Assembly (NCBI RefSeq): GCF_030272615.1
Contig: NC_081412.1
Location: forward strand, 25,822,501 to 25,886,500
Length of the DNA stretch: 64,000 bases
Direction of reading: 5' to 3'
From: Cryptomeria japonica
Taxonomy: Eukaryota; Streptophyta; Pinopsida; Cupressales; Cupressaceae
Both the position numbers and the translations under genes were made by a program. Position 1 is the first letter of the stretch; every line of letters starts with the position of its first letter. Below, piece by piece: positions 34,322-45,000 of this stretch. The notes below the pieces were generated by a model. That model was not told the origin of the DNA. It worked only from the letters and a program-made list of their open reading frames with translations, and made no database searches.

Positions 34322-36011
34322 GAACTCTTGCATCCGATGATAGCATTGAGAATCATAAACGCTTAAAGGAATTTGCTTTTGGGGGGGTTCATGTTTCTTG
34401 CTTATCAATGTAGGTGTTTTGGAGATTCTTGGAGCAAATATGAGCTCTCATTGAGTCCAAAGCAATCGAGAAAGTTAGATTTACATTTTATTTCATCTAG
34501 ATCTGACACCGGATGTGAAATTGGTGGTGGTGTGAAGCAAATCTTTCATTAGTTGATCTAGAGGGTAGCTAATATTTCATTGCATTTTCTGGTCAAACGG
34601 ATAGAGCCATCGCATCCAGAAGGCCGAAAAATGCTAAGATTGATTGTCAATTCGTCATATTTGGACCCAATCAAGGCAAAAAAAATTAGCAAATGAGCCC
34701 TATGGTCAACCTGCCCAATATGGTATGCGTATAAAAATATTATTATTTTTCTGCGTTAACAAAAGAAAAAATATTTCATGAAAAAAAATTGCATTTTTAA
34801 AATATATTTTACAAAATTTAGCATTATTGAAAAACTTTATATTTTAAAAGTTTTTTTTATAAATTTTTTGGAAAGTTTTTCATAAAAAAAATTGAAAAAA
34901 AAAAATCATTTGCGAAAGGTATTTTGAGAAATAAAAAAAATTAAAAAAATAAATTTAAAATTTATTAGGGGTACCGACAAGGTACCCAAGTCTCTGTCGC
35001 CCCCGTACTCACAGGGTATTGCGGAGCTGCAGCACCCTAGAACCCACAGCCCATTGGGCGTGTGTGTGCAGGCCTTGAGCCGCAACACTCCCACCATTGT
35101 GTGGGTTGGGGTGGCTTGCCCCCCCATATCATATAAACATAAGAAAAAAATTGTTATAAAAAAAATCGAAGCATTTTCAAAAGCTTTTCCCTTTGCTCAC
35201 CTGTCTTGGCTTACGTGCAACCTTTGTACCCTGAGCTATGACCTTCGTGTACCTGCATGCCTCAGGTTGTGTGCCAGGCATTTGGCAGGATTTTTTTACA
35301 GGTCTTCAATTTTTGGTGGGTTTAACCAATTTTGGTGATTCCGCTATTAAGGATTTTGGGATCTTTCTAAAGTTGGAGAGTCTCTACATTTAGTGGCAAT
35401 TCAACTTTTTTTGGTGGTATCTCCACAGTTAGTGGGATTTTGACAAAATTGGTGGAGGGGGCTTTTTTGAATTTTTGTGACCCCACTCTATTGAAGTTTT
35501 CATTTTTGCACTCAAGCTTCGAAAGGTGATATCTTGGGTATATAGAGGTGTTTTCAGGTGCAATTTTTTTTGATTTGAGGGAGAATTTCACGCTCTTCAT
35601 AGTGGAATTATCATTTTTTTCTAAGTGTTCCCAATTTCTCAAAAAATCAGTTTTCTCATCAGAATTGAAGGGCAATCCTCATTTTTTCAACTTCAAACAT
35701 ATGTAACTTTCACATACGACCTTGGATCAAGGTGTTGCTTTTTTTGAAAGTTGATATTTTTCCGAGCACTACACATTAGTGTTATTTTGAGGTTCTCATA
35801 TTGATATTTAATTTCACTTTCAGTATTTGAGTCCTTATTTGGACATTATAAAACTCTGGAAAACAACTCCAACATTGTAAATGCACTAATTTATAAAGTG
35901 CCACAATTATTATTTGTTGGGGGGGGGGATTCTTTATTGAGTGAAAAAGGGTGGTCTCTCTTATTGTTTGTGTTTCTGATCTACTTGCTTGTGCTCTTTC
36001 ATTTTTCAATT
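34322..36011 (+). other. Leader of element F
   Basis: No convincing gene. It holds an extreme A/T stretch (about 34720-34960), then an abrupt GC-richer patch (34965-35120), and a run of G at about 35922-35931 just ahead of gag. Long untranslated leaders are common in non-autonomous LTR elements. Confidence 0.5.
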
Positions 36012-37304
36012 ATGGGTTCTCCTAAGTTTCCACTCTTAACTCCATATAATTATGCAACTTGGAAAGTTAATGCATGGAATAAACTAATGAAAAAAGGTTT
36101 AAGTCATTATGTTGATGGCATAATTTCAAAACCCTCATATTTTAATGATCTTAATCTAAAAATGGAATGGCTCATCAAAAGTTCTATGGCTCTTGGAACA
36201 TTGAGAAAATATATAGCTCATAATCTTATCTCACATTGATAATTGTAAGACAATCAAGGAAACTTGGGATAAAGTTGGCAAATTATATGGTCAAGTTGAT
36301 GAGATTAGAGGTTACTCACTTGAAAGTGATCTCCTGAATCTGGATCCTAAGAATTTTGATACAATCCAAGACTATGCCACTAGAGAAAATGAATGAAGAG
36401 CACAACGTAAAGAATGTGGCATTGAGAAGAAGGATGCACAGTTGGTTTTCAACTTGTTGGGCAAGCTTCCTTCTGAGTATGCAACTTTTGTTTCTAGCTT
36501 TTTAAACCCATCTATTGACAATGAGTAGTGCTTACACTACACCTTCATTTGATTCATTCATGGAAATGTTAATGCTTGAGCAATCAAAGTTGATCGCAAT
36601 GGGAGTTCTTAAGTCATCTACACCACATGCTTTTGTGGCTAGACAAGGGAATCAAGGAAAGGGTTCTAACAAAAAGCAAAAGAAAAAAAAAAGCCACATA
36701 CAAATCAAGCACACAATAAATCATCTTCAAAAGGTGATACAACTAAGAAGGAAAAGTCTACTTGTTCATATTGCAAGAGGACTAGACTAGGCATGAAGAA
36801 CATTCTTGTTACAAGAAGGATATTGATGAACTCAAACATCTTCTTAAGAAGAGAAATATTGATCTACCTTCTAGAATGTCTAAGTCAACTTCTTCTTCCA
36901 AATCAAAATAGTCAGGATCTACTAAGGTAAAAGGTCATGCAGGACTTGCTTCTAAAGCATCTAAAGATAAAGGTAGAGCTCTTCTTGCTACTACAAGTTT
37001 TGAATCAGGGAGATGTCTCTTGGATTCTAGAGCTTCTCATCATATGGCTTCTACACAATTTATGTTCTCTTCTTTTGGGCCTTGTGTTATGTCACCTATT
37101 CTGATGGGCAACAACACTTATATGAGTGTAATTGGGAAATGTTCTATTGATAGTGAGGATGACACCTTCAGTGATGTGTTGTTTGTACCTCATTTGTCAA
37201 ACAATCTTCTTTCCATCTATCAGATCACCCATGGTGGAGCAAGGAAGACTATGGAATTCACACCATATTTAGTTATCATTCAAGACTTGGAAAGCAAGAG
37301 ATAA
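36012..37304 (+). pseudogene. Copia-type gag and protease (element F)
   Basis: The ATG at 36012 opens gag (MGSPKFPLLTPYNYATWKVN), with NYATWK the standard start. Downstream, over stops and at least two frame changes: TWDKVGKLYGQVDE, FNLLGKLPSEYATF, MEMLMLEQSKL, a lysine-rich stretch, and a zinc-binding CSYCKRTRLGHEEHSC near 36765-36815. The protease follows with LLDSRASHHMAS, where the active-site DSG is DSR (Gly lost), then VLFVPHLSNNLLSIYQ. This copy cannot work, but the domain order is clear. Confidence 0.75.
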
Positions 37305-37969
37305 TCGCTACTAGGATGGTTGATCATTCATCACGGTTATATACCTTTTCAAACTTTGCACTTGATGATAGTTCTGATCCTTTGGTTATTGATCACACTC
37401 CTAGTGTGAATCTTGATTTTGAGAACTTTGGTTACTTGAATCTAGGTATTCTCACATGAGATCTAGTTCTTGAACCTTGTATTCCTTCTCCTCCATATAT
37501 TGTTGCTTCTGAGGATACTTGTGTTGCTACATCCACGACTTCTTTTGATTCAGTGCACCAAGATATACATCTTGTTCCAAATCTAGTTTCATGGGATGAC
37601 TACTTTATAGACGTTGTAGATTTGTTTATGGAGTCTTATATTTCAAACTTGGGAGACACTATTCATGACATTCATCTTCTCTTTGATGAAGTTGATTCTT
37701 CTTCAGTTGTTGTGGAGGAACCTTTGGATCCTCTTGTTCATTCTTTACATGATCATTCATGGCAATTCGACATGAGTGTGGACACTTTTGAGCAGCATTT
37801 GGAGGAGGCATCTTTGTCTCTGGAGGAGATACTTGAGTCTTTGGAGCTTGTTCTATATACATCTCTACTAGGTTCTGGATTGTCATCTTCATCAGTGTGG
37901 CCTAGAATGCCTGATTTGATCGTGACAACTTTCAACATCGGCATAGAGACACTTGAGCAACTTTAAAAA
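37305..37969 (+). pseudogene. Acidic extension after protease in element F, no known domain
   Basis: After a frame change near 37300 the reading continues straight from the protease end (VDHSSRLYTFSNFALDDSSD) into a long D/E/L/S-rich sequence ending in a TAA at 37967. The open part is 137 residues (from 37553), e.g. WDDYFIDVVDLFMESYIS and LEEASLSLEEILESLEL. The place where integrase should begin is occupied by this sequence. One stop (near 37458) interrupts it. No family is recognised. A role in particle assembly or as a degraded spacer is only a guess. Confidence 0.5.
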
Positions 37970-38387
37970 ATTTCATACATTTTGTGCTTTCTTCTTGCAT
38001 ATTCATTTTAGGGATTGGAAGATAGTCTTTATACGCCTTCGGTTTTATTTCTTCCTAAGGGGAGGAATGTTGTTCGATGATCGTGGTCCATCTTCTACAT
38101 CCAATTTTGAGCATCAACCATTGGTATAGTTGGTTACTTTTGGGAAGGCTACATAGACTTTCTTGTCATTTCTATCTTGGAGAGGATTTCTTCCTTGCAT
38201 GGGATTCTTTCTTGTGTTGGGAAACTTGTTGTATTTTCTCTCTTTTGGGGAGGAGTTTTGTCCCATTGGGTTTTCTCCTTTTCTCCATTTGTGAGACATT
38301 TTTTTGTACATAGGTACCTAACATGGCCTTGTAGTCAAGACACATCTTTGTGTATTTTCACCCACCTAAGCTACGCTTAAGGCGGGG
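37970..38387 (+). other. 3' untranslated region and polypurine tract of element F
   Basis: T-rich sequence ending in GCTTAAGGCGGGG (38374-38387) directly before the 3' LTR. The last 200 bases resemble those before the 3' LTR of element G (48000-48207), including TAGGTACCTAACATGGCCTT versus TGGGTACCTGATCGAGCCTT. Confidence 0.65.
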
Positions 38388-38888
38388 TGTTAGTGTTGTT
38401 TTTTTTGTCTTATGTTAGGGAATAATTATTTTTCCTACACACATTATTAAGCTTGGTTAGGTTATATTAGAATGGTTAGAATGAGGACATGTGGTATAAT
38501 CCTACATTCACATGTGTAATTCACACCCACATTTGGGTAGTTGAATGTCACACCCTCTTCTGGATTTATTAGCCACCTCCCCATAACCATTTCTTGTATT
38601 TACATGAGTTGGCATAACCATGTACTTGGCATTTACCAAGTAGGTAAATCCCCCTCCTATTTTGGGCTACAGGGAGTTATTATTCCTCTTGGTTTTATAT
38701 GCCCATATTTATCTATATAAACAAGCACTCACCTCTCCCTATGCTAAGTATTGAGTAGAGAACACTAGCTCAGACTGTGAGTCTAGTTCAGTGTTAGGAG
38801 AGTGTTGAGTTTTGTTCAGCTCTTGGATTCTTGTCTCACTTTCCTTCAGTCACATTGATCTTGGGTGGCTTCTCATCTAAATTTAAGA
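38388..38888 (+). repeat. 3' LTR of element F
   Basis: 501 bases matching 33367-33870; its end reads TTTAAGA instead of TTTAACA. Confidence 0.9.
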
Positions 38889-40042
38889 ATAAGTTCTCTA
38901 ATTGGATTAGCCATTTCTAGGTTGATGATTCTATCATAAAATTCTATTGTATTATTCAATTGGCTAGATAGTATACAAAACTAAATATTAAATATTTCTT
39001 AAATTATTTCATAGAATTTTTTAATTGAATGGAATTTAGATAGATTAAATTTTAAAATTCTATTAGAATGTTTTTATCTTATAGTTAAAATGTTATTTAA
39101 ATAGATATTTTACTTAATTTGGTTAAAAGAAACTTTATTTTTTATGCAAATTTAGATTAAGTTTCTTAAGTTTTATTTGTTTTTAAAGTCTTAATTTTAA
39201 ATTGAATATAGAAGTTTAATTTATTTTTGTAAAAGTATTTAATATTGATTTTAAAATTAAATTTATTTTTGTAAAACTAATTAATATTAGTTTTCAAGTT
39301 TAATTTATTTTGTATGAGTACAAACTATTGATTACTCTATTCATATTTAGTGAGCATTGAAAATAGATTGAAACTAAACCATTTGTAGTGTTTGGTATTT
39401 ATGATGCCTTTAAGTCATGTTGTATTTGTCACCTAACATAGCTACAATGTTGACATTTGTGGTATAATTCATATATATATCGTTAAGGAGTAATAAATAA
39501 TCATCTATATTATATGAAGAACGAGAAATCCTCCTCGAATAATCAACATTAGTCTCCCATTAATAAAGATAAATAAATTATTAGTTGTATTTTATATTTC
39601 TGAGAGGATTTTACTTAAGAGGAATATACTAATATTAAATCATAGTCAAGATGACTATGTACTCTATTAGGATTAAGACTAAAACATTTATAGTAAACAA
39701 GTGCTAGTCAAAGACACTAAAGAGCTTAATGAACTAATGCTTCCATTCATGGGTAGCAATCACAAAGAAACTGTTTTGAGAAAAGGGCTCCTAGAAAGGT
39801 TTGTGTATCCACATACAAGAATTCATATCAAATATAGAATAGAAAATAGAACTATGCATATAATACACTTTGATTTCATTCATAAGCAAGTATTAGGTAG
39901 TTTGAGACTTGAGTGACAAAGAATGTTACTAATGTCATTTAAACTTAATTATGATTTTTTTTATAAGAAGATTTATGATTAAAATATATTTAAAATTAGG
40001 AAGGGACCTTGTTTAGTGAGGAATATGAGGGTTACTCCTAAA
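38889..40042. other. A/T-rich intergenic spacer
   Basis: No gene, RNA or repeat is recognised; short open frames look random. Confidence 0.6.
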
Positions 40043-40047
40043 GATAG

Positions 40048-40395
40048 TATTAGAGTATTCGGGTATTTACTTGATTAATTAAACAATATTTGTTTAATTA
40101 TTTAAGTTCCCTTTATCTCTTTTACACTTAAGCTAATTATGTGCAAACCTAGGTTTTCCCTTTTTAAGGTTTCTTGACCTATTAAAGGTTAAGTTCTTTC
40201 TTTTCATTGTATGAAGAAGGATTATTATTGACAATACTTTTTTGGAGATTATTGAGCTCTCATCTTTTGAAGCATATTTTTCCTGTGTTTTTTGTTCCTT
40301 ATGTGATTTGCTTCCTTGCTTCTCCTTGTAACGGGTTTTTCAGCTTGCAGAGATTATTTGGGCTCTTGTGATGTTGTATTTTCTCAACTCCAATA
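40048..40395 (+). repeat. 5' LTR of element G
   Basis: 348 bases starting TATTAGAG (the other copy TGTTAGAG) and ending CTCCAATA. It lacks about 36 A/T-rich bases (TAATTAATTATTTTATTAAT-like) present in the right LTR. Confidence 0.9.
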
Positions 40396-40939
40396 TGGTA
40401 TCAGAGCTTCAGATCTGCAGCTATCTATTCTTGTTTTGAGAATTTTTGCATTGCAAGCAGATCTGGGGTTTCAAAAAGTTTTTTATGCACCTAGGTATAG
40501 GTTTTTTTTCTAAGAACTTTGGGCCTAAACTGACCTCACCATCATGCTCAGAAGGCCCAAAAACCCCTATGGTCATATAAAATTTGACCTATTTTGGTTC
40601 CTGAGCCTCTGGGAGTATTTTTTTTCTCAGATCGTGGCCATACGACCTTGGCACACAGTTCGAGAAAAAAATTTAAAAAAAAGAAAATAAATATTTTTTG
40701 CCTTTTTATGGCATGCAGGTCGGATTTTTTTTTTATCAAAACAACCAAAAGAAAAAGGCAAATAGGTTTTTTTTTTTTTAAAAAAAAAATTGGTAAAGTT
40801 TTGAGGGGGGGGTTTTCCCACGGTACACATGGTACCGTGGGGCCCCCTGACACCATGTAGGACTACCGCCACTGACCGCCTCGGGCCCCGCTCCGTCGTC
40901 CTCCTTCCCAACGTCGACGCCCTTCCAGCCCCCGCCAGC
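40396..40939 (+). other. Primer site and leader of element G, first part
   Basis: TGGTATCAGAGC (40396-40407), then A/T- and T-run-rich sequence, turning C-rich from about 40810. Open frames here come from homopolymer runs and are not supported as genes. Confidence 0.7.
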
Positions 40940-41129
40940 TGTTAGGAAAACAGATCTTGGGAATATATTATATTGATAATGTTTCTGAGAATATATAATA
41001 CTACAGATATGTATATATATTATGCTGTTTATATGTATGCTATGGAACTGCTGAATGGTTTGCTGCAGTGAGACCGATTATCCAATGACCATGTAATTGT
41101 TTGTGTTATCGATTTCACTGCAGACGTGA

Positions 41130-41139
41130 TATATATATA
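41130..41139 (-). promoter_or_regulatory. TATA box of element H, 3' LTR
   Basis: TATATATATA between the hairpin array and the LTR end; the same word is at 46195-46204 in the 5' LTR, where it would drive the element. Confidence 0.55.
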
Positions 41140-41235
41140 GCTTGTGATAAGTCACGTCTCTGAGAGATCGTGACTCCTCACGATGGGCTGCCTGCGACTG
41201 CATTAGTTAGCAGTCGGTTGACTATGCATTAGTTT

Positions 41236-41430
41236 GCAGTCGCTTGTTAACACAAGCGACTGTTAACAACAGTCGCTTGTTAACACAAGCGACTGTTAAC
41301 AACAGTCGCTTGTTAACACAAGCGACTGTTAACAACAGTCGCTTGTTAACACAAGCGACTGTTAACAACAGTCGCTTGTTAACACAAGCGACTGTTAACA
41401 ACAGTCGCTTGTGTTAACAAGCGACTGATA
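41236..41430. repeat. 33-bp tandem array of perfect hairpins in the 3' LTR of element H
   Basis: Unit CAGTCGCTTGTTAACACAAG plus CGACTGTTAACAA is repeated five times at exactly 33-bp spacing. Each unit holds AGTCGCTTGT/ACAAGCGACT, a 10-bp inverted repeat around TTAA. Neighbouring units form a 13-bp inverted repeat around AAC. The array ends with an imperfect copy (CTTGTGTTAACAAGCGACTG). It is in U3, about 100 bases upstream of the TATA box. The 5' LTR has one unit only. Confidence 0.95.
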
Positions 41431-41461
41431 TACATTTGCTTGAGTATTACTAATACCATCG

Positions 41462-41579
41462 TGACTGATATTAATATTTTATAATATTATTATTATTATA
41501 TAATAATAATAATATTATAATATAATAATAATAATATAATATAATATATATATATCACAATACTTTATTAACCATAATG

Positions 41580-41626
<47 letters not shown>
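41462..41626. repeat. A/T microsatellites in the 3' LTR of element H
   Basis: TTATTATTATA/TAATAATAAT inverted runs (about 41475-41550) followed by a (TA)n run (about 41583-41624). Run lengths differ from the 5' LTR (46395-46570). Confidence 0.9.
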
Positions 41627-41629
<3 letters not shown>

Positions 41630-41651
41630 CGAATGAAGCTATAACTTAACA

Positions 41652-41661
41652 CTCCCTCTTA
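41652..41661 (-). other. Polypurine tract of element H
   Basis: Minus strand TAAGAGGGAG directly before the 3' LTR. Confidence 0.8.
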
Positions 41662-42019
41662 GCGAGTGAGTATTAAAGAGTCTATCATGACATCCGCTAG
41701 TTTGGGACACATAAGTCTCGTCATGAAAATAGACTTGAATATCATGATCTCCGCACAGTCGGGACACACAATTAAGTAGTCTATCATGATATGGTTTCGT
41801 TATTACACATCCAGTAATAACAAGAGTCAAGATCTCCGCACAGTCGGGACACACAATTAAGTAGTCTATCTTGACACTTTGGTTAACCATTTACAAGATC
41901 GTCACCTTGAAATGTTAACCCACACACAAATGATCATTTTACACAATATTGCAATATACACATTTTTTACATTTATTCATGAATAAAAAACTTATAAATA
42001 AGAGAAGTTTAACAATACA
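41662..42019 (-). other. 3' untranslated region of element H
   Basis: Between the polyprotein stop and the polypurine tract. A duplicated word (ATCTCCGCACAGTCGGGACA) occurs at about 41748 and 41831, followed in both by AATTAAGTAGTCTATC, giving a partial tandem duplication of about 83 bases. Confidence 0.8.
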
Positions 42020-45000
42020 TCACACCTTGACCATGCCAAGTTTGTTTCTGAAGTATTCTATCTTCAGCTTTCCCAGTGGCTTAGTAAAAATATCAGCACT
42101 CTGTTCTTCAGTACTAATGTACTCTAGTCTTATGATATTTCTCTCTACCATATCTCTTATGTAATGATATGGAATCTCAATATGTTTGGACCTGTTATGG
42201 AAAACTGGATTAACAGATAACTTGATACAACTTTGATTGTCACAATGAATCACAGTTGGATCTAGAGGTTTTCCAAACAATCCAAATAATAGTTTTCTCA
42301 ACCATACTGCTTCACGTGCTCCCATGGATGCTGCCATATATTCAGCTTCAGTGGAGCTTAATGCTACTGCTGACTGTTTTCGACTGAACCAAGAGATCAT
42401 CGCCGAACCAAGACTGAAACAACACCTTGTAGTACTTTTTCGATCAGTAGTACTTCCAGCCCAATCAGAATCAGAATACCCTTGAAGATTGATTTCTACC
42501 TTTTCATACTTTAACCCAAATCCAATAGAGCCTCGTAGGTATCTCAAGATATGCTTAGCTGCCATTAAGTGTATTTCCTTGGGCTCACACATAAAGTGAC
42601 TCACAACATTGGTTGCATAACAGATGTCTGGTCTAGTGTTCACCAAGTGCATAAGAGAGCCAACAATTTCTCTATACAATGTAGGATCAGAGGGTTCAGA
42701 TTCTTCTGCTTCAACTTTGAGTTTGTGCAAATTTGTTTCCATAGGTGTGGATAAAGGCTTACATTCCATCATTCCAAACCTGGTTAGGATATCAATAGTG
42801 TATTTTTGTTGATTTAGCAAAATATAGCCTTCCTTTTGGAACACTTCCAACCCTAAGAAATAATGTAAGAGTCCTAAATCTTTCATGTCAAATTCAGCAG
42901 TGAGTTCTTGCTTACATTTTGCAATAAGATGATCTTCTCCTGTTATTAAAAGATCATCTACATAAAGAACTATAATTACCATGTTGCCATTTGTTATTTT
43001 AAAGTAAATGTTAGGATCTGCATCATTTTTAGAGTATCCTAATTTTGAAAGGTAGCTGTTTATCCTTTCATACCAAGCTCTGGGAGCTTGTTTCAACCCA
43101 TATAGTGCTTTCTTGAGTTTGCAAACATATTTTGATGCATCATGTATAATGAACCCTTCTGGCTGTTCTAAGTATACTTCTTCTTCAATAGTGCCATTTA
43201 GGAATGCTGTTTTCACATCCATCTGGTGTATCTTCCACTCTTTAGATGCTGCAATAGCAATAATGGTTCTGACTGATGTATACCGAGCTACAGGAGCAAA
43301 AGTTTCTTCATAATCAATACCTGCTTTTTGTGAGAATCCTCTAGCAACAAACCGAGCTTTATGTTTCTCAATACTTCCATCAGGAGCATATTTGGTTTTG
43401 AATAGCCATCTAGAAGAGACAATGGTTTTGTTTTTAGGTCTAGGTACTATGTCCCAGACATCATTCTTTATTATAGATTGATATTCTTCAGTCATTGTCT
43501 CTCTCCATGCTTGATTAGATAATGCCTCCTTAGGATTTGATGGTTCTGATTTATTGATTTCTGTTATAAGAGCTGCATAACATTTCTGAGTTCTTGTCCT
43601 TTTACTCTCATGAGATATTTCATTTGGTTCTACATTATTTTCTTTAATTATTTGTCTTGCCCATAATGGCCTTTTCTTACCATTGATTACATTAGTATTC
43701 TCATTTTCAATGGCAGGAGGTTCAGGTTCTTCTATATCCTCCCTCTCAATTTCAGCAGTGAGATCTTCTTCTATCTCCAGGATGTTATTTTCTTCAAAGT
43801 TTTTGAATGTGTTATTTTCATCAAATTTTACATCTCTACTCATCTCAACAGATTTTTGTCCTGGAATATAGATTCGATACCCTTTTGTGTTTTCACTATA
43901 GCCAACAAGTATGCCTTTCTTACCTGATGGCTCTAGTTTCGTCCTCTTCTCTTTAGGTATATGAATGTATACGGGACATCCAAATATCCTAAGATGACTT
44001 AGATCTGGTTTGATTCCTGTAAATGCTTCTTCTGGTGTTATGTTTTCTAATATGGAGTGTGGACACCGATTTTGAATATATACTGTTGTATTTGAAGCTT
44101 CTGCCCAAAAAGAAGTATGAAGGTTTTGATCAAGCATCATGGCTTTTGCTGCTTCAATTATGGATCTATTCTTCCTTTCTGCTACTCCGTTCTGTTGAGG
44201 ATTATACGGTATAGTATACTCCCTCTTAATCCCAACAGAATTACAAAATTCTTTAAGTATGTCAGATATGTATTCACCTCCATTATCTGATCTTAATACT
44301 TTTATTCTTTTATCTGTTTGATTTTCTACTAATGCTTTAAATTCTTTGAATTTAGATAGTACTTCACTTGATTCTTTAATCTTAAGAAAGTATATCCAAG
44401 TTTTCCGAGAATAGTCATCAACAAAAATAATATGGTATAGTGATCCTGTTAATGAGGGTGTTGACATGGGTCCACATAAATCAGTATGAATTAATTCTAG
44501 GATTGTTTTAGATTTGTGCTCACTTGTAGGGAAGGATCCTTTTATATTCTTTCCTAGTGCACAACCTTTGCAAATGCTAGGATGATTATTTTTAAAGTGT
44601 GGAAGGCCCGTAGTAATTTTGTTTATTAAAGGTAGAGCATTATACCTTAGATGTCCCAACCTCTTATGCCATAATTCATTGTGATTTGTGATTTCATGAG
44701 TTAGTGCAGATTTCTGATCATTACATATTTTATAAAGACTACCATCTCTTGTCCCTATGATTGTAGCATTCTTCATATTTGAATTCTTAGGCCATAATAG
44801 AACCTTGTCTTCATTAAAGGTGACACGATATCCTTGGTCTGCTAGTCCTGATATAGAAACTAAGTTTCTTTTGATTCCAGGTACAAATAGGACGTCTTTT
44901 AGTTGTAGAGATACTCCATTCTTTATCTTTATGGTACAGGTCCCTATTCCTTTCACTGGGTAGGTGGAGTTATCCCCAATAGTCACTTCTTCGGTTGAAT

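Larger units (their letters stand above)
33367..38888 (+). mobile_element. Element F: non-autonomous copia-like element encoding gag-protease plus an acidic tail
   Basis: LTRs at 33367-33870 and 38388-38888, primer site TGGTATCAGAG directly at 33871, polypurine tract at 38374-38387, and target duplications CTAAG (33362-33366)/ATAAG (38889-38893), one change. The 4.5-kb interior encodes copia gag and protease, then an acidic low-complexity extension, and no integrase, RT or RNase H at all. A TRIM sits in the leader. This matches the idea of TR-GAG-type elements that depend on a partner's enzymes. Frameshifts and stops show this copy is decayed. Confidence 0.85.
40940..41651 (-). repeat. 3' LTR of element H (long form)
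   Basis: 712 bases, TGTTAGGAAAAC to CTATAACTTAACA. It carries the five-copy hairpin array (about 41236-41430), A/T microsatellites at 41470-41625 and a TATA box at 41130-41139 (minus). Confidence 0.95.

Noticed and set aside
37020-37969. Integrase or RT in element F
   Set aside because: Searched by eye on both strands for HHCC, DDE and YVDD-type blocks; none present.
38077-38380. Overlapping F/S/L-rich open frames on the plus strand
   Set aside because: They lie in the 3' untranslated region of element F; composition is explained by T-rich sequence.
40548-40911. Overlapping frames on both strands
   Set aside because: They come from A/T homopolymer runs (poly-K and poly-F) and have no recognisable sequence.
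41236-41430. CRISPR-like array
   Set aside because: The 33-bp units are direct repeats without unique spacers, lie inside an LTR and in a eukaryotic context.
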